Source of the DNA: Gordonia sp. UBA5067
Lineage (GTDB): Bacteria; Actinomycetota; Actinomycetes; Mycobacteriales; Mycobacteriaceae
Assembly (NCBI RefSeq): GCF_002414845.1
Contig: NZ_DIAX01000045.1
Span: forward strand, 13,138 to 77,137
Direction: 5' to 3'
DNA: 64,000 bases
Part shown: one piece after another, positions 32,594 through 42,606 of the stretch
Position numbering within the stretch: position 1 is the first letter of the stretch
Layout: the number at the start of each line of letters is the position of its first letter
Position numbers and translations under genes: made by a program
Notes under the pieces: generated by a model
What the model was told of the DNA's origin: nothing
The model's input: the letters and a program-made list of their open reading frames with translations, nothing else
Database searches by the model: none

Positions 32594-32611
32594 TAGAACA
32601 CGTCCTAGTCT
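32594..32611 (+). promoter_or_regulatory. KstR-like operator overlapping the -10 of the ligase gene
   Basis: TAGAACACGTCCTA at 32594-32607 has one mismatch to TnnAACnnGTTnnA. It shares two bases with the -10 box TAGTCT (32606-32611), which is 6 bases before ATG 32618. Confidence 0.7.
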
Positions 32612-32617
32612 GAAGTG

Positions 32618-34225
32618 ATGACTGACATCGACCTCCTCCGCGGCGACATTCATCTCGGCGACTTTCTGGTGGCCGCGCTGCGCCGCCACCGTGACCGCAA
32701 CGTGTTGCAGCTCGGCGACGTCGAGCTGACCGGTGCGGCGATGGCCGAGGCGATCAGTACCTACGTCCAGGCATTCGCAGCGGTCGGTGCCGGTTCCGGT
32801 ACCCCCGTGGGGCTGCTCGCGCTCAACCGTCCCGAGGTGCTGCTGGTGATCGGCGCGGGTCAGACGCAGGGCTACCGTCGCACGGCACTGCACCCACTCG
32901 GATCCGCTGACGATCACGCCTTCGTCCTCGACGACGCCGGCGTGTCGACGCTGATCATCGACCCGATTCCCAAGTTCGTCGAGCGGGCCGCCGAACTACT
33001 GGCAAAGGTGCCCGGCCTCAAACAGGTCCTGACCCTTGGGCCCGTCCCGCCCGAACTCGCCGACGTCGGCACCGATCTGATCGCGGTGGCCGCCGAGTTC
33101 GATCCGCAACCGCTGCAGGCCGCCCGGCTGGCGCCGGACCACGTCGTCTCGATCACCTACACCGGTGGCACGACGGGCAAGCCGAAGGGCGTCATCGGCA
33201 CCGCGCGCGCCATGTCCACCATGACCCAGATCCAACTGGCCGAGTGGGAATGGCCGGAGCATCCGCGCTTCCTCATGTGCACCCCGCTATCGCACGCGGG
33301 TGCCGCTTTCTTCACCCCGACGCTGATGAAGGGCGGCACGATGATCGTGCTCCCGGCCTTCGACCCGGCAGTGGTGCTCAAGACGATTGAGGAACAGCGC
33401 ATCAGCGCGACAATGCTCGTGCCGTCGATGCTCTACGCGCTCATGGACCATCCCGATTCGCGTACGCGGGACCTTTCATCGCTGCAGACCGTCTACTACG
33501 GCGCCTCGCCGATCAACCCCGTGCGCCTGGCCGAGGCCATCGAGCGATTCGGCCCGATCTTCGCCCAGTACTACGGCCAGTCCGAGGCGCCCATGGTCAT
33601 CAGCTACCTGCGACGCGACGAGCATGATCCGGCGCGGCTGGGTAGCTGCGGCCGGCCGTCGGCCTTTCTGCGCACTGCGCTGCTCGACGCGGACGGCAAC
33701 GAGGTCGCGCGCGGCGAGCCCGGCGAGATCTGCGTTTCCGGCCCGTTGCTGGCCGGTGGATATTTGGGTCTGCCCGAGCAGACCGAGGAGACCTTCACGC
33801 CCGACGGTTGGCTGCACACCGGTGACGTCGCGCGGGAGGACGCCGACGGCTTCTGGTTCATCGTCGACCGCACCAAGGACATGATCGTCTCCGGTGGCTT
33901 CAACGTCTTCCCACGCGAGGTGGAGGACGTCATCGCCGAGCATGCGGCGATCGCCCAGGTCGGCGTCGTCGGTGCGCCCGACGAGAAGTGGGGGGAGGCG
34001 GTCACCGCTGTCGTCGTCCTGCGCGACGGTGTCGGTGCAACCGAGGAGGCGCGCAACGTGATCGCCGATGAACTCAAGGTCGCCGTGAAGGAGCGCAAGG
34101 GAGCGGTGCAGGCGCCCAAGCACGTGTACTTCGTCGACGCTCTGCCGCTCACCGCGCTGGGTAAGCCGGATAAGAAGGCGCTGCGTGCCAGGTTCTGGGA
34201 GGGCAGCGAACGCGGCGTCGGTTAA
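32618..34225 (+). CDS. Acyl-CoA synthetase, KstR-controlled
   Basis: Adenylate-forming ligase of 535 residues. Motifs: [16 protein letters not shown] near residue 182, QYYGQSEAPMV, GWLHTGDVAREDADGFWFIVDRTKDMIVSGGFNVFPREVE, and the C-terminal catalytic Lys in PLTALGKPDKKALRARFW. Class matches FadD enzymes, nearest in feel to FadD8/FadD3 rather than FadD17 or FadD19, which are both elsewhere in the window. Two KstR-like sites upstream indicate a sterol-related substrate. ATG 32618 is leaderless behind TAGTCT; a GTG one codon earlier is possible. Convergent with the globin gene. Confidence 0.82.
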   Translation: MTDIDLLRGDIHLGDFLVAALRRHRDRNVLQLGDVELTGAAMAEAISTYVQAFAAVGAGSGTPVGLLALNRPEVLLVIGAGQTQGYRRTALHPLGSADDHAFVLDDAGVSTLIIDPIPKFVERAAELLAKVPGLKQVLTLGPVPPELADVGTDLIAVAAEFDPQPLQAARLAPDHVVSITYTGGTTGKPKGVIGTARAMSTMTQIQLAEWEWPEHPRFLMCTPLSHAGAAFFTPTLMKGGTMIVLPAFDPAVVLKTIEEQRISATMLVPSMLYALMDHPDSRTRDLSSLQTVYYGASPINPVRLAEAIERFGPIFAQYYGQSEAPMVISYLRRDEHDPARLGSCGRPSAFLRTALLDADGNEVARGEPGEICVSGPLLAGGYLGLPEQTEETFTPDGWLHTGDVAREDADGFWFIVDRTKDMIVSGGFNVFPREVEDVIAEHAAIAQVGVVGAPDEKWGEAVTAVVVLRDGVGATEEARNVIADELKVAVKERKGAVQAPKHVYFVDALPLTALGKPDKKALRARFWEGSERGVG

Positions 34226-34309
34226 TCCCCTGAGATCTGCGACTGGCCGGGTCGTACAGGGAGCCACTCCTTCGGAGCGCGAGTATTCGGCAGATCCCAA
34301 GGTGTCCGC

Positions 34310-34765
34310 TCAGCCTGCCGGGTGATGGGCGCCGAGTTGGTGACCGCTGTCGGCAAGCAAGGCGCCGATAGCGGTCGGGACCTCGCCGGTCACCGTGCGG
34401 CACATCGAGAAGGCGATCCGCGCGGCCTGCAACTTGGCCAGGTCGGCGTTGGGGCCGGCGTGCCGGTCGTCGACGGTCTGTTGCCAGATCTGCAGCCACC
34501 GCTCAAAGTGTGCGGCGCCCAGCTGCGCCTTCTCCTGCAGTTCCTTGTGCGGGACGAGCACGTTGCGCTTATAGGTCCCCTGCCGCAGGACGGTCTTGCA
34601 CCAGAAGTCGGTGATGGCGGGAATGTGCTCCGCCAGATCCATCTGGGCGATGTCGACGAAGACCGGCCGCAGCAGGTCGTCGGCAAAGGCGCGCCGGTAG
34701 AAGTCGTCGAGAAGTGCAGCGACATCGTCCCGGTCGGCGAGGTCACCCACCTCCGAGCCGGTCAT
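34310..34765 (-). CDS. Group III truncated haemoglobin
   Basis: A 151-residue globin of the TrHb-III type: DDFYRRAFADDLLRPVF near residue 20, HIPAITDFWCKTVLRQGTYKRNVLVPHKEL, then the E-helix/F-helix stretch LGAAHFERWLQIWQQTVDD with the proximal His in AHFERW. Group III globins are small cytosolic haem proteins, proposed to handle oxygen, NO or peroxide. It starts 19 bp downstream of a CYP125-like gene on the same strand, probably in the same transcript, which suggests it supports the P450. M. tuberculosis lacks a group III globin. Confidence 0.85.
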   Translation of the reverse strand: MTGSEVGDLADRDDVAALLDDFYRRAFADDLLRPVFVDIAQMDLAEHIPAITDFWCKTVLRQGTYKRNVLVPHKELQEKAQLGAAHFERWLQIWQQTVDDRHAGPNADLAKLQAARIAFSMCRTVTGEVPTAIGALLADSGHQLGAHHPAG

Positions 34766-34784
34766 GCCTTCGACCCTACGCCGG

Positions 34785-36044
34785 TCAGGACTTTCCGACG
34801 GGGCAGCCGTAGTCGACGCCGAGACCCTTCACACCATTGAGCCAGCCCGACCGCACCCGCTTGATTTCGCTGACTCGGCTGATGTCGGGCATGACGTCGG
34901 CGATGGCGTTGAAGATCAGGCCGAGTTCCATCCGGGCCAGGTTGGCGCCGATGCAGAAGTGCGCGCCGTTGCCGCCAAAAGCCAAGTGCGGATTCGGGTC
35001 TCGGGTGATTGTGAAGGAGAACGGATCGTCGAAGACCTCTTCGTCGTAGTTGGCTGAGCTGTAGAACAGTCCGACTCGTTGGCCGGCGGCGATGTCGACC
35101 CCGCCGACCTGAGTGTCCGCGGTGGCGGTGCGTTGGAAGGCGTGCACGGGCGTGGACCAGCGCAGCACCTCGTCGACGGCGGTGGCCGTGGGACGATCGG
35201 CCTTGAACAGCTCCCACTGGTCGGGGTTGTCGAAGAAGGCGTTCATGCCGTGGCTGGTGGCATTGCGGGTCGTTTCATTGCCCGCGGTGATGAGCAAGAT
35301 GACGAAGAAGCCGAATTCGATCTCGGTCATCGCCTCGCCGTCCTCGCCGGCCTGCACGAGGGTGGTGACGATGTCGTCGGTCGGATTCTTTCGACGATCC
35401 TCGGCCATCTGATACGCGTAGGCCATCAGCTCGGCGTTGGCGGTGATCGGGTCGAAGGGCTGGTCGGGATCGTCGCTGTTGATGATTGAGTCGACGAGCT
35501 GGTGAATGCGCCCACGGTCGGCCTCGGGTACACCGAGCAGGTCCATGATCGCTTTGAGTGGCAGGTGGATGGCCACGTCGTCGACGAAGTTCCCGGAGCC
35601 CTTGGCTAACGCCTCTTCGACCACCTGGCGCGCCGTCTCGGTCAAGGTGTCTTCGAGTGCGTGCACGGCGCGGGGGGTGAAGATCCGCGACACGATCTTG
35701 CGTAGACGGGTGTGCTCGGGCGGGTCGTGGTTGATCAGGAGGGCCTTGGTGAACTCGAGTTGCTCGGGCTCCATGTACTCGGGCAGGCGGACGATCGCGC
35801 CCTTGGCATTGGTCGACCACAGTCCGCTGTCTTTGGAGATGTCGCGGATGTCGCGGTGCTTGGAGATCACCCAGAAGCCGTCGTCACCGAAGATGGGGGT
35901 GAGGGTGGGCTGCTCATTCCACCAGACCGGGGCCGTCTTGCGGAGCTGGGCGAACTCGGCGACCGGCATCCCGCGTTCGAGTAGTTCGGGGTCGGCGAAG
36001 TCGAATCCCTTGCCGATCGGGCAGGTCTGTGCGGCTGCGGTCAT
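34785..36044 (-). CDS. Cytochrome P450, CYP125-like paralogue
   Basis: P450 of 419 residues. I-helix oxygen-activation motif ITAGNETTRN, ExxR in VDEVLRWSTPVHAFQRT, and haem-ligand loop FGGNGAHFCIGANLARMEL with Cys364. It is clearly similar to the CYP125 at 38568 (shared FTKALLINHDPPEHTRLRK, SSANYDEEVFDDPF, GWLNGVKGL), and unlike CYP142. CYP125 enzymes hydroxylate the terminal C26/C27 methyl of sterols. ATG 36044 is preceded by GGGAGGACC. No KstR site; instead a palindrome lies between it and a divergent TetR gene, so it likely responds to another ligand. Followed by a globin gene. Confidence 0.87.
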   Translation of the reverse strand: MTAAAQTCPIGKGFDFADPELLERGMPVAEFAQLRKTAPVWWNEQPTLTPIFGDDGFWVISKHRDIRDISKDSGLWSTNAKGAIVRLPEYMEPEQLEFTKALLINHDPPEHTRLRKIVSRIFTPRAVHALEDTLTETARQVVEEALAKGSGNFVDDVAIHLPLKAIMDLLGVPEADRGRIHQLVDSIINSDDPDQPFDPITANAELMAYAYQMAEDRRKNPTDDIVTTLVQAGEDGEAMTEIEFGFFVILLITAGNETTRNATSHGMNAFFDNPDQWELFKADRPTATAVDEVLRWSTPVHAFQRTATADTQVGGVDIAAGQRVGLFYSSANYDEEVFDDPFSFTITRDPNPHLAFGGNGAHFCIGANLARMELGLIFNAIADVMPDISRVSEIKRVRSGWLNGVKGLGVDYGCPVGKS

Positions 36045-36067
36045 GGCGGTCCTCCCGCGGGGTTGGC

Positions 36068-36086
36068 TGTGGTGACAGTCACCACA
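36068..36086. promoter_or_regulatory. 19-bp palindrome between CYP125-like and TetR genes
   Basis: TGTGGTGACAGTCACCACA is a perfect palindrome around a central A. It lies 24 bp upstream of the P450 ATG and is the obvious operator for the divergent TetR regulator. Confidence 0.7.
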
Positions 36087-36138
36087 CCATACACCAATAC
36101 TCTGTATGTATGGTCGATGGTTTTGGTCGACGACCCGA

Positions 36139-36144
36139 TAGGCT
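36139..36144 (+). promoter_or_regulatory. -10 box (TAGGCT) for leaderless TetR gene
   Basis: TAGGCT fits TANNNT and is 8 bases before ATG 36153. Confidence 0.5.
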
Positions 36145-36152
36145 GAGGGCCC

Positions 36153-36779
36153 ATGCGCACCCACGGCTGGGGCGGTCATCCGCCCATCGACGACGACGAG
36201 GCGGTCGCGCGCATCCTCGCCGCTACCCGCGCGGTGATCGACGCGAAGGGTGCGGCGACAAGTCTGACCGACGTCGCCCGCCACCTCGGGGTGACCCGCC
36301 AGACCGTGTACCGGTACTTCCCGAGCACCGTCGACCTGCTTGCCGCGACGGCGATGGGGGCGGTCGGCGGCCTCCTTGACCGCGTGGCCGCCGAATTGCG
36401 GGATTTCACCCGCCCCGACGAGGCGGTGGTACAGGGGTTGATTGCGGTGATGTCAGCGCTGGCCGATGACGCCTATGTCGGGCTCGTGCTGCGCGGCGAC
36501 CAATTGAGCCTGCCCGTCGTCGGTGACTTCACCTCCGAGGTGGGGCGGGGCTTCGCGCGTTCGGTGATGGCGCGGATGGCCGTCGACTGGGCGTCCTGGG
36601 GTTTTGGGGAGAGTCAGCTCGCCGATATCGCCGACATCATCCTGCGGACGCTGCAGTCTCTCGTCCTCGACGATGGCAAGCGCGACGCCACGGAACTCAC
36701 CGCGTTCCTCGATCGGTGGACGGGCGCAGCGATCCGAGAATTGAGCTCAGTCTCCTTGCCTACGCCGACGCACAGATGA
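36153..36779 (+). CDS. TetR-family regulator divergent from the CYP125-like/globin operon
   Basis: A 208-residue TetR protein. N-terminal helix-turn-helix TSLTDVARHLGVTRQTVYRYFPSTVDLLAATA, about residues 34-65. The C-terminal ligand domain is not recognised. Divergent placement and the shared palindrome suggest it represses the P450-globin operon. Its last 20 bp overlap the end of the convergent ddn gene. Confidence 0.85.
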   Translation: MRTHGWGGHPPIDDDEAVARILAATRAVIDAKGAATSLTDVARHLGVTRQTVYRYFPSTVDLLAATAMGAVGGLLDRVAAELRDFTRPDEAVVQGLIAVMSALADDAYVGLVLRGDQLSLPVVGDFTSEVGRGFARSVMARMAVDWASWGFGESQLADIADIILRTLQSLVLDDGKRDATELTAFLDRWTGAAIRELSSVSLPTPTHR

Positions 36780-37239
36780 CGACGGGGATTTCGCGCTGCG
36801 TCCATGCGTCGTAGGCGTCGAAGTCGGCGTAGAGGTCGACCAGTCGCGGCCAGAGGTCGGCACGCTCTGCCGCGGACGCCGTCCGCGCCACCAGCGAGTA
36901 CGTTTCCCTGCCAACCTGGATCGTCACCGCAGGATTGGCCTGCAGATTCAGGTACCAGGCCGGGTGCCGCGGCGAACCGCCCTGCGACGCGACGACGATG
37001 AATCGCTGCCCGTCGCGCAGATAGATCAGCGGTGCTGTCCGCGGCTCGCCCGACTTGCGGCCGATTGTCGTGAGCAGGCAGACCGGCGCGGGTTTGCGCA
37101 GGGCCGCGCCCACCCGCCAGGTGCCGCCGAGGCGGCCGCCCGTCGCCCGGTACAGCCGCGTGTTGAGGCGGGAACCGAGTCGGATGACGCGTGCAACGAT
37201 CGGTGAGTCGAGTTGTGCCGGGCGGCGGGCGGCATCCAT
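36760..37239 (-). CDS. ddn: F420-dependent nitroreductase-family protein (Ddn homologue)
   Basis: Deazaflavin-dependent split-barrel protein of 159 residues, homologous to Rv3547 (Ddn), which activates nitroimidazole prodrugs and reduces menaquinone with F420H2. Matching blocks: LLTTIGRKSGEPRTAPLIYLRDG near residue 55, VVASQGGSPRHPAWYLNLQANP, and DLYADFDAYDAWTQREIPVVIC. It sits 4 bp after fadA5 on the same strand, as Rv3546-Rv3547 are neighbours. ATG 37239 is the natural start. Whether it activates nitroimidazoles cannot be told from sequence. Confidence 0.88.
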   Translation of the reverse strand: MDAARRPAQLDSPIVARVIRLGSRLNTRLYRATGGRLGGTWRVGAALRKPAPVCLLTTIGRKSGEPRTAPLIYLRDGQRFIVVASQGGSPRHPAWYLNLQANPAVTIQVGRETYSLVARTASAAERADLWPRLVDLYADFDAYDAWTQREIPVVICASA

Positions 37240-37243
37240 GGCG

Positions 37244-39853
<2,610 letters not shown>

Positions 39854-39857
<4 letters not shown>

Positions 39858-40291
39858 GCACCCCTGCCTACCTGAACATCGACCGCGAGAATCACCCGGC
39901 CGTGTTGGCGGGTCATCGCTCGCGCGCGGCTGTTGAGGCCCGTGACAAGGACGCCTGGCTGGCCAACTTCGCTGCGAACGGTACCGTCGAGGACCCGGTC
40001 GGGCCGTCAATGTTCGACGAAGAGGGCACCGGCCACCGCGGCGCTCAGGAACTATCCGAGTTCTGGGATAAGACAGTGGGCACCACCGAGAAGATCGACT
40101 TCGAGTTCGACGAGGAGATCATCTGCGGCAGTGAGGTCGCCTACATCGGCAAGATCGTGACGCACATCGGCGGCCACATTTCCGAGTCCCGCGGCGTGTT
40201 CACCTACCGGGCCGACGCCGACGGCCACCTCGCCGCCCTGCGTGCCTTCTGGGAAGTCGAGAAGACCATACAGTCGCTGCGTCCGGCGTAG
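39854..40291 (+). CDS. SnoaL/ketosteroid-isomerase-like (NTF2 fold) protein
   Basis: A 145-residue NTF2-fold protein: NHPAVLAGHRSRAAVEARDKDAWLANFAANGTVEDPVGPSMFDEEG at the N-terminus is the usual SnoaL/KSI opening, followed by FWDKTVGTTEKIDFEF and strands ending LRAFWEVEKTIQSL. The family includes delta5-3-ketosteroid isomerase (KsdI). GTG 39854 overlaps the cyp125 stop, so the two are translationally coupled. Likely role is isomerisation or binding of the steroid substrate; unproven. Confidence 0.75.
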
Positions 40292-40301
40292 CCGACCGGC
40301 A

Positions 40302-40368
40302 AACTTCGTCCGAGATAGCGGTCGCTGAGGGGTGTATGCCCTAGCCGACCGCTATCTCGGACGAAGTT
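40302..40368. terminator. 23-bp perfect inverted repeat between convergent genes
   Basis: Arms at 40302-40324 and 40346-40368 are exact reverse complements over 23 bases, around 21 bases that can form a further small stem (aggg/ccct). It lies between the KSI-like stop (40291) and the ltp3 stop (40373). Best read as a strong bidirectional terminator. Confidence 0.75.
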
Positions 40369-40372
40369 GTTT

Positions 40373-41551
40373 TCAGGTCGTCGGCTTGTCGGCGCCGACC
40401 AACCACATCGAGAAGTATTGCGACCCACCGCCATAGGCGTGACCAAGGGCCTTGCGGGCGTTGGGGACCTGGTGATCGCCGGCCTTGCCCATGACCTGAA
40501 TCGCGGCCTCGGCAAACCGGATCATGCCCGATGCGCCAATCGGGTTCGACGACAAGACGCCGCCGGACGCGTTGACCGGGAGCTTGCCGCCTATCTCCGT
40601 TTCGCCGGCCTCGGTCAGTTTCCAGCCTTCGTTCTGGGGCATGAAACCGAGGTTCTCGAGCCACATCGGTTCGAACCAGGAGAAGGGCACGTAGATCTCG
40701 GCGGCATCGATCTCTTCGAGTGGATTGGTGATGCCGGCGGCCTTCCACAGCGCCGCCGACGCATCCCGCCCGGCCTGCGGACTCACCACGTTGCGGTGCG
40801 CGTAGTTCAAGGGTTCGGTACGCATCGCGGTCGCATGGATCCAGGCCACCGGATTGCCGGCGGCGACGGCTGAGTCTGCCACCTCCTCCGCGCCGATCAC
40901 CACCGCGCACGCGCCGTCGGAGGAGGGGCACGTCTCATCGAATCGGATTGGGTCCCACAGCATCTGGGACTCCATGATCTTCTCGACGGTCACGTCCGGC
41001 TGATGCAGATGGGCCAGCGGGTTCGTTGCTCCGTTGCGCCGGTCTTTGGCGGCCACGATTGCACCGACATGCGGCGGCGCACCGGATCGTCGGATGTAGG
41101 AGCGGACGTGGGGGGCGAAGAATCCGCCTGCGCCTGCGCCGACCGGCTTGGTGAACGGCACCGGGATCGACAGCGCCCACATCGCGTTCGACTCGGACTG
41201 CTTCTCCCAGGCGACGGCGAGTACGCGCTGGTGGATCCCCGCGAAGACGAGTGACGCGGCCAGGTTGGCCGTCGATCCGCCCACCGAGCCGGCGGTATGC
41301 ACGCGCAGGAGCGGCTTGCCGACGGCACCGAGCGCCTCGGCCATCGCGAACTCGGGGATCATTGCGCCTTCGAACAGGTCTGGTGCCTTGCCCACGACGA
41401 TGGCGTCGATCTCGTCAATCGTCACATTGGCGTCGGTCAACGCGCGATCGATCGCTTCGCGACACATACCGGCCATCGTGACGTCGTGACGCTTGGCCAC
41501 GTACTTGGTCTGCCCGGTGCCCAGTACCGCGGCGCGATTGAGGTGGCCCAT
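40373..41551 (-). CDS. ltp3: Thiolase-fold lipid-transfer protein Ltp3 (probable aldolase)
   Basis: SCP-x thiolase-like protein of 392 residues, homologous to Rv3523. The thiolase nucleophile Cys is absent: the corresponding region reads RVHTAGSVGGSTANLA. Conserved Tyr and His remain (EIYVPFSWFEPMW; NASGGVLSSNPIGASG). Ltp proteins of this type cleave by retro-aldol chemistry with a DUF35 partner. In Rhodococcus ltp3/ltp4 are needed for C24-branched sterol side chains. Last of DUF35-ltp4-ltp3; ATG 41551 overlaps the ltp4 stop (TGATG). Confidence 0.88.
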   Translation of the reverse strand: MGHLNRAAVLGTGQTKYVAKRHDVTMAGMCREAIDRALTDANVTIDEIDAIVVGKAPDLFEGAMIPEFAMAEALGAVGKPLLRVHTAGSVGGSTANLAASLVFAGIHQRVLAVAWEKQSESNAMWALSIPVPFTKPVGAGAGGFFAPHVRSYIRRSGAPPHVGAIVAAKDRRNGATNPLAHLHQPDVTVEKIMESQMLWDPIRFDETCPSSDGACAVVIGAEEVADSAVAAGNPVAWIHATAMRTEPLNYAHRNVVSPQAGRDASAALWKAAGITNPLEEIDAAEIYVPFSWFEPMWLENLGFMPQNEGWKLTEAGETEIGGKLPVNASGGVLSSNPIGASGMIRFAEAAIQVMGKAGDHQVPNARKALGHAYGGGSQYFSMWLVGADKPTT

Positions 41552-42606
41552 CAGCGTTGTCCCCCAGAGGTCAGTTCACTCGCGGCCGCCAGGGTGACGA
41601 CCATGTTCTGCTGCAGCACCGGTCCGCCGGACGCATGGGCGACGGCGGTCTTCGCGTCGCCGGTCAAGATGGCGTGCGCGGCGTAGCCGATGCGCTGCAA
41701 TCCGGCCGAGAACAGTGAGTTTCCGGTTAGCGCCCCGCCGGATGGGTTGATCCGGACCGATTCGGGCAGGCGGAGTGCCTGTCGCACGATCAGCTCTTCG
41801 TGCGTGACTGCCGCGTGGATTTCGGCGACGTCCACCGAGCGGCTCCGATCGCCGAAGGCGTGGTCGCCGGCCAGCTCGGTCGACGGTGAGATGGTCAGGT
41901 CGCGCGCACCGAAGTTGGGCGAGTCGATCCGGTGGTCCCAGCCGGTGATGAAGGCCGGGTTGGCGACCAGTTCGCGCGCCCGCTCCTCGCTGGCGAGGAT
42001 GACGGCCGCGCCGGCATCGGTGTACGGCGCGATGTCATGGGCCCGGAGCGGATTTGCGACATAGTCGGCAGCGAGCAACTCGTCGACCGGCCGGCCGGAG
42101 GTGCGGGCCGCGACGGCGGCCATGTCGGCTTCGCTCCACGCGCCTGAATCCACCCCGGCCCGCGCCTGCAACGCGCTGAGCGAACTCGCGCGCGGCCACA
42201 GGGGGGCCACGGTGTATGGGTCGGTCTGCAAGGCGAGCGTCAGGTCGACGTCGGAAGCGCTGGACTTGCCGAAGCCATAGGCCAGTGCGGTCTCGACCTC
42301 GCCGGTGGCAATCTTGACGTAGGCCTCGTATGCCGCCCACGCCGCGTCCATCTCCAGGTGCGACTCGTTTATCGGCGGCATCGCGCCGATTGAGTCGATC
42401 GCCGAGATGAACGAGAATGCCCGCCCCGCAAGGTAGTCCGACGATCCGCTGCACCAGAAGCCGATATCGGTTCGGGTGATTCCGAGGTCGGCGTAGAGCT
42501 TGTCGAAGCACGGGATCAGCATTTCGACACCGTTGGTGGTGCCGGGGGAATCAGTGACATTCGGGCTGTGCGCGAAGCCGACGATTGCGATCCTTCGAGG
42601 CGTCAT
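41551..42606 (-). CDS. ltp4: Thiolase-fold lipid-transfer protein Ltp4 (probable aldolase)
   Basis: Shorter thiolase-like protein of 351 residues, homologous to Rv3522. N-terminus RRIAIVGFAHSPNVTDSPGTTNGVEMLIP; the thiolase Cys region reads INESHLEMDAAWAAYEAY, without Cys. Second domain motif VRINPSGGALTGNSLFSAG. Likely pairs with Ltp3 and the DUF35 protein encoded just upstream. ATG 42606 overlaps the upstream stop by 1 bp. Confidence 0.87.
   Translation of the reverse strand: MTPRRIAIVGFAHSPNVTDSPGTTNGVEMLIPCFDKLYADLGITRTDIGFWCSGSSDYLAGRAFSFISAIDSIGAMPPINESHLEMDAAWAAYEAYVKIATGEVETALAYGFGKSSASDVDLTLALQTDPYTVAPLWPRASSLSALQARAGVDSGAWSEADMAAVAARTSGRPVDELLAADYVANPLRAHDIAPYTDAGAAVILASEERARELVANPAFITGWDHRIDSPNFGARDLTISPSTELAGDHAFGDRSRSVDVAEIHAAVTHEELIVRQALRLPESVRINPSGGALTGNSLFSAGLQRIGYAAHAILTGDAKTAVAHASGGPVLQQNMVVTLAAASELTSGGQR

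Noticed and set aside
34234-34296. Inverted repeat gatctgc...gcagatc between the ligase and globin genes
   Set aside because: Arms are only 7 bases with a loop of about 50; too weak to call a terminator.
34785-36044. CYP142 as identity of the first P450
   Set aside because: Sequence blocks follow CYP125 (FTKALLINHDPPEHTRLRK, FGGNGAHFCIG) rather than CYP142.
40302-40368. Ends of a small insertion element
   Set aside because: Only 21 bases lie between the arms and no target duplication is visible; a hairpin is the simpler reading.
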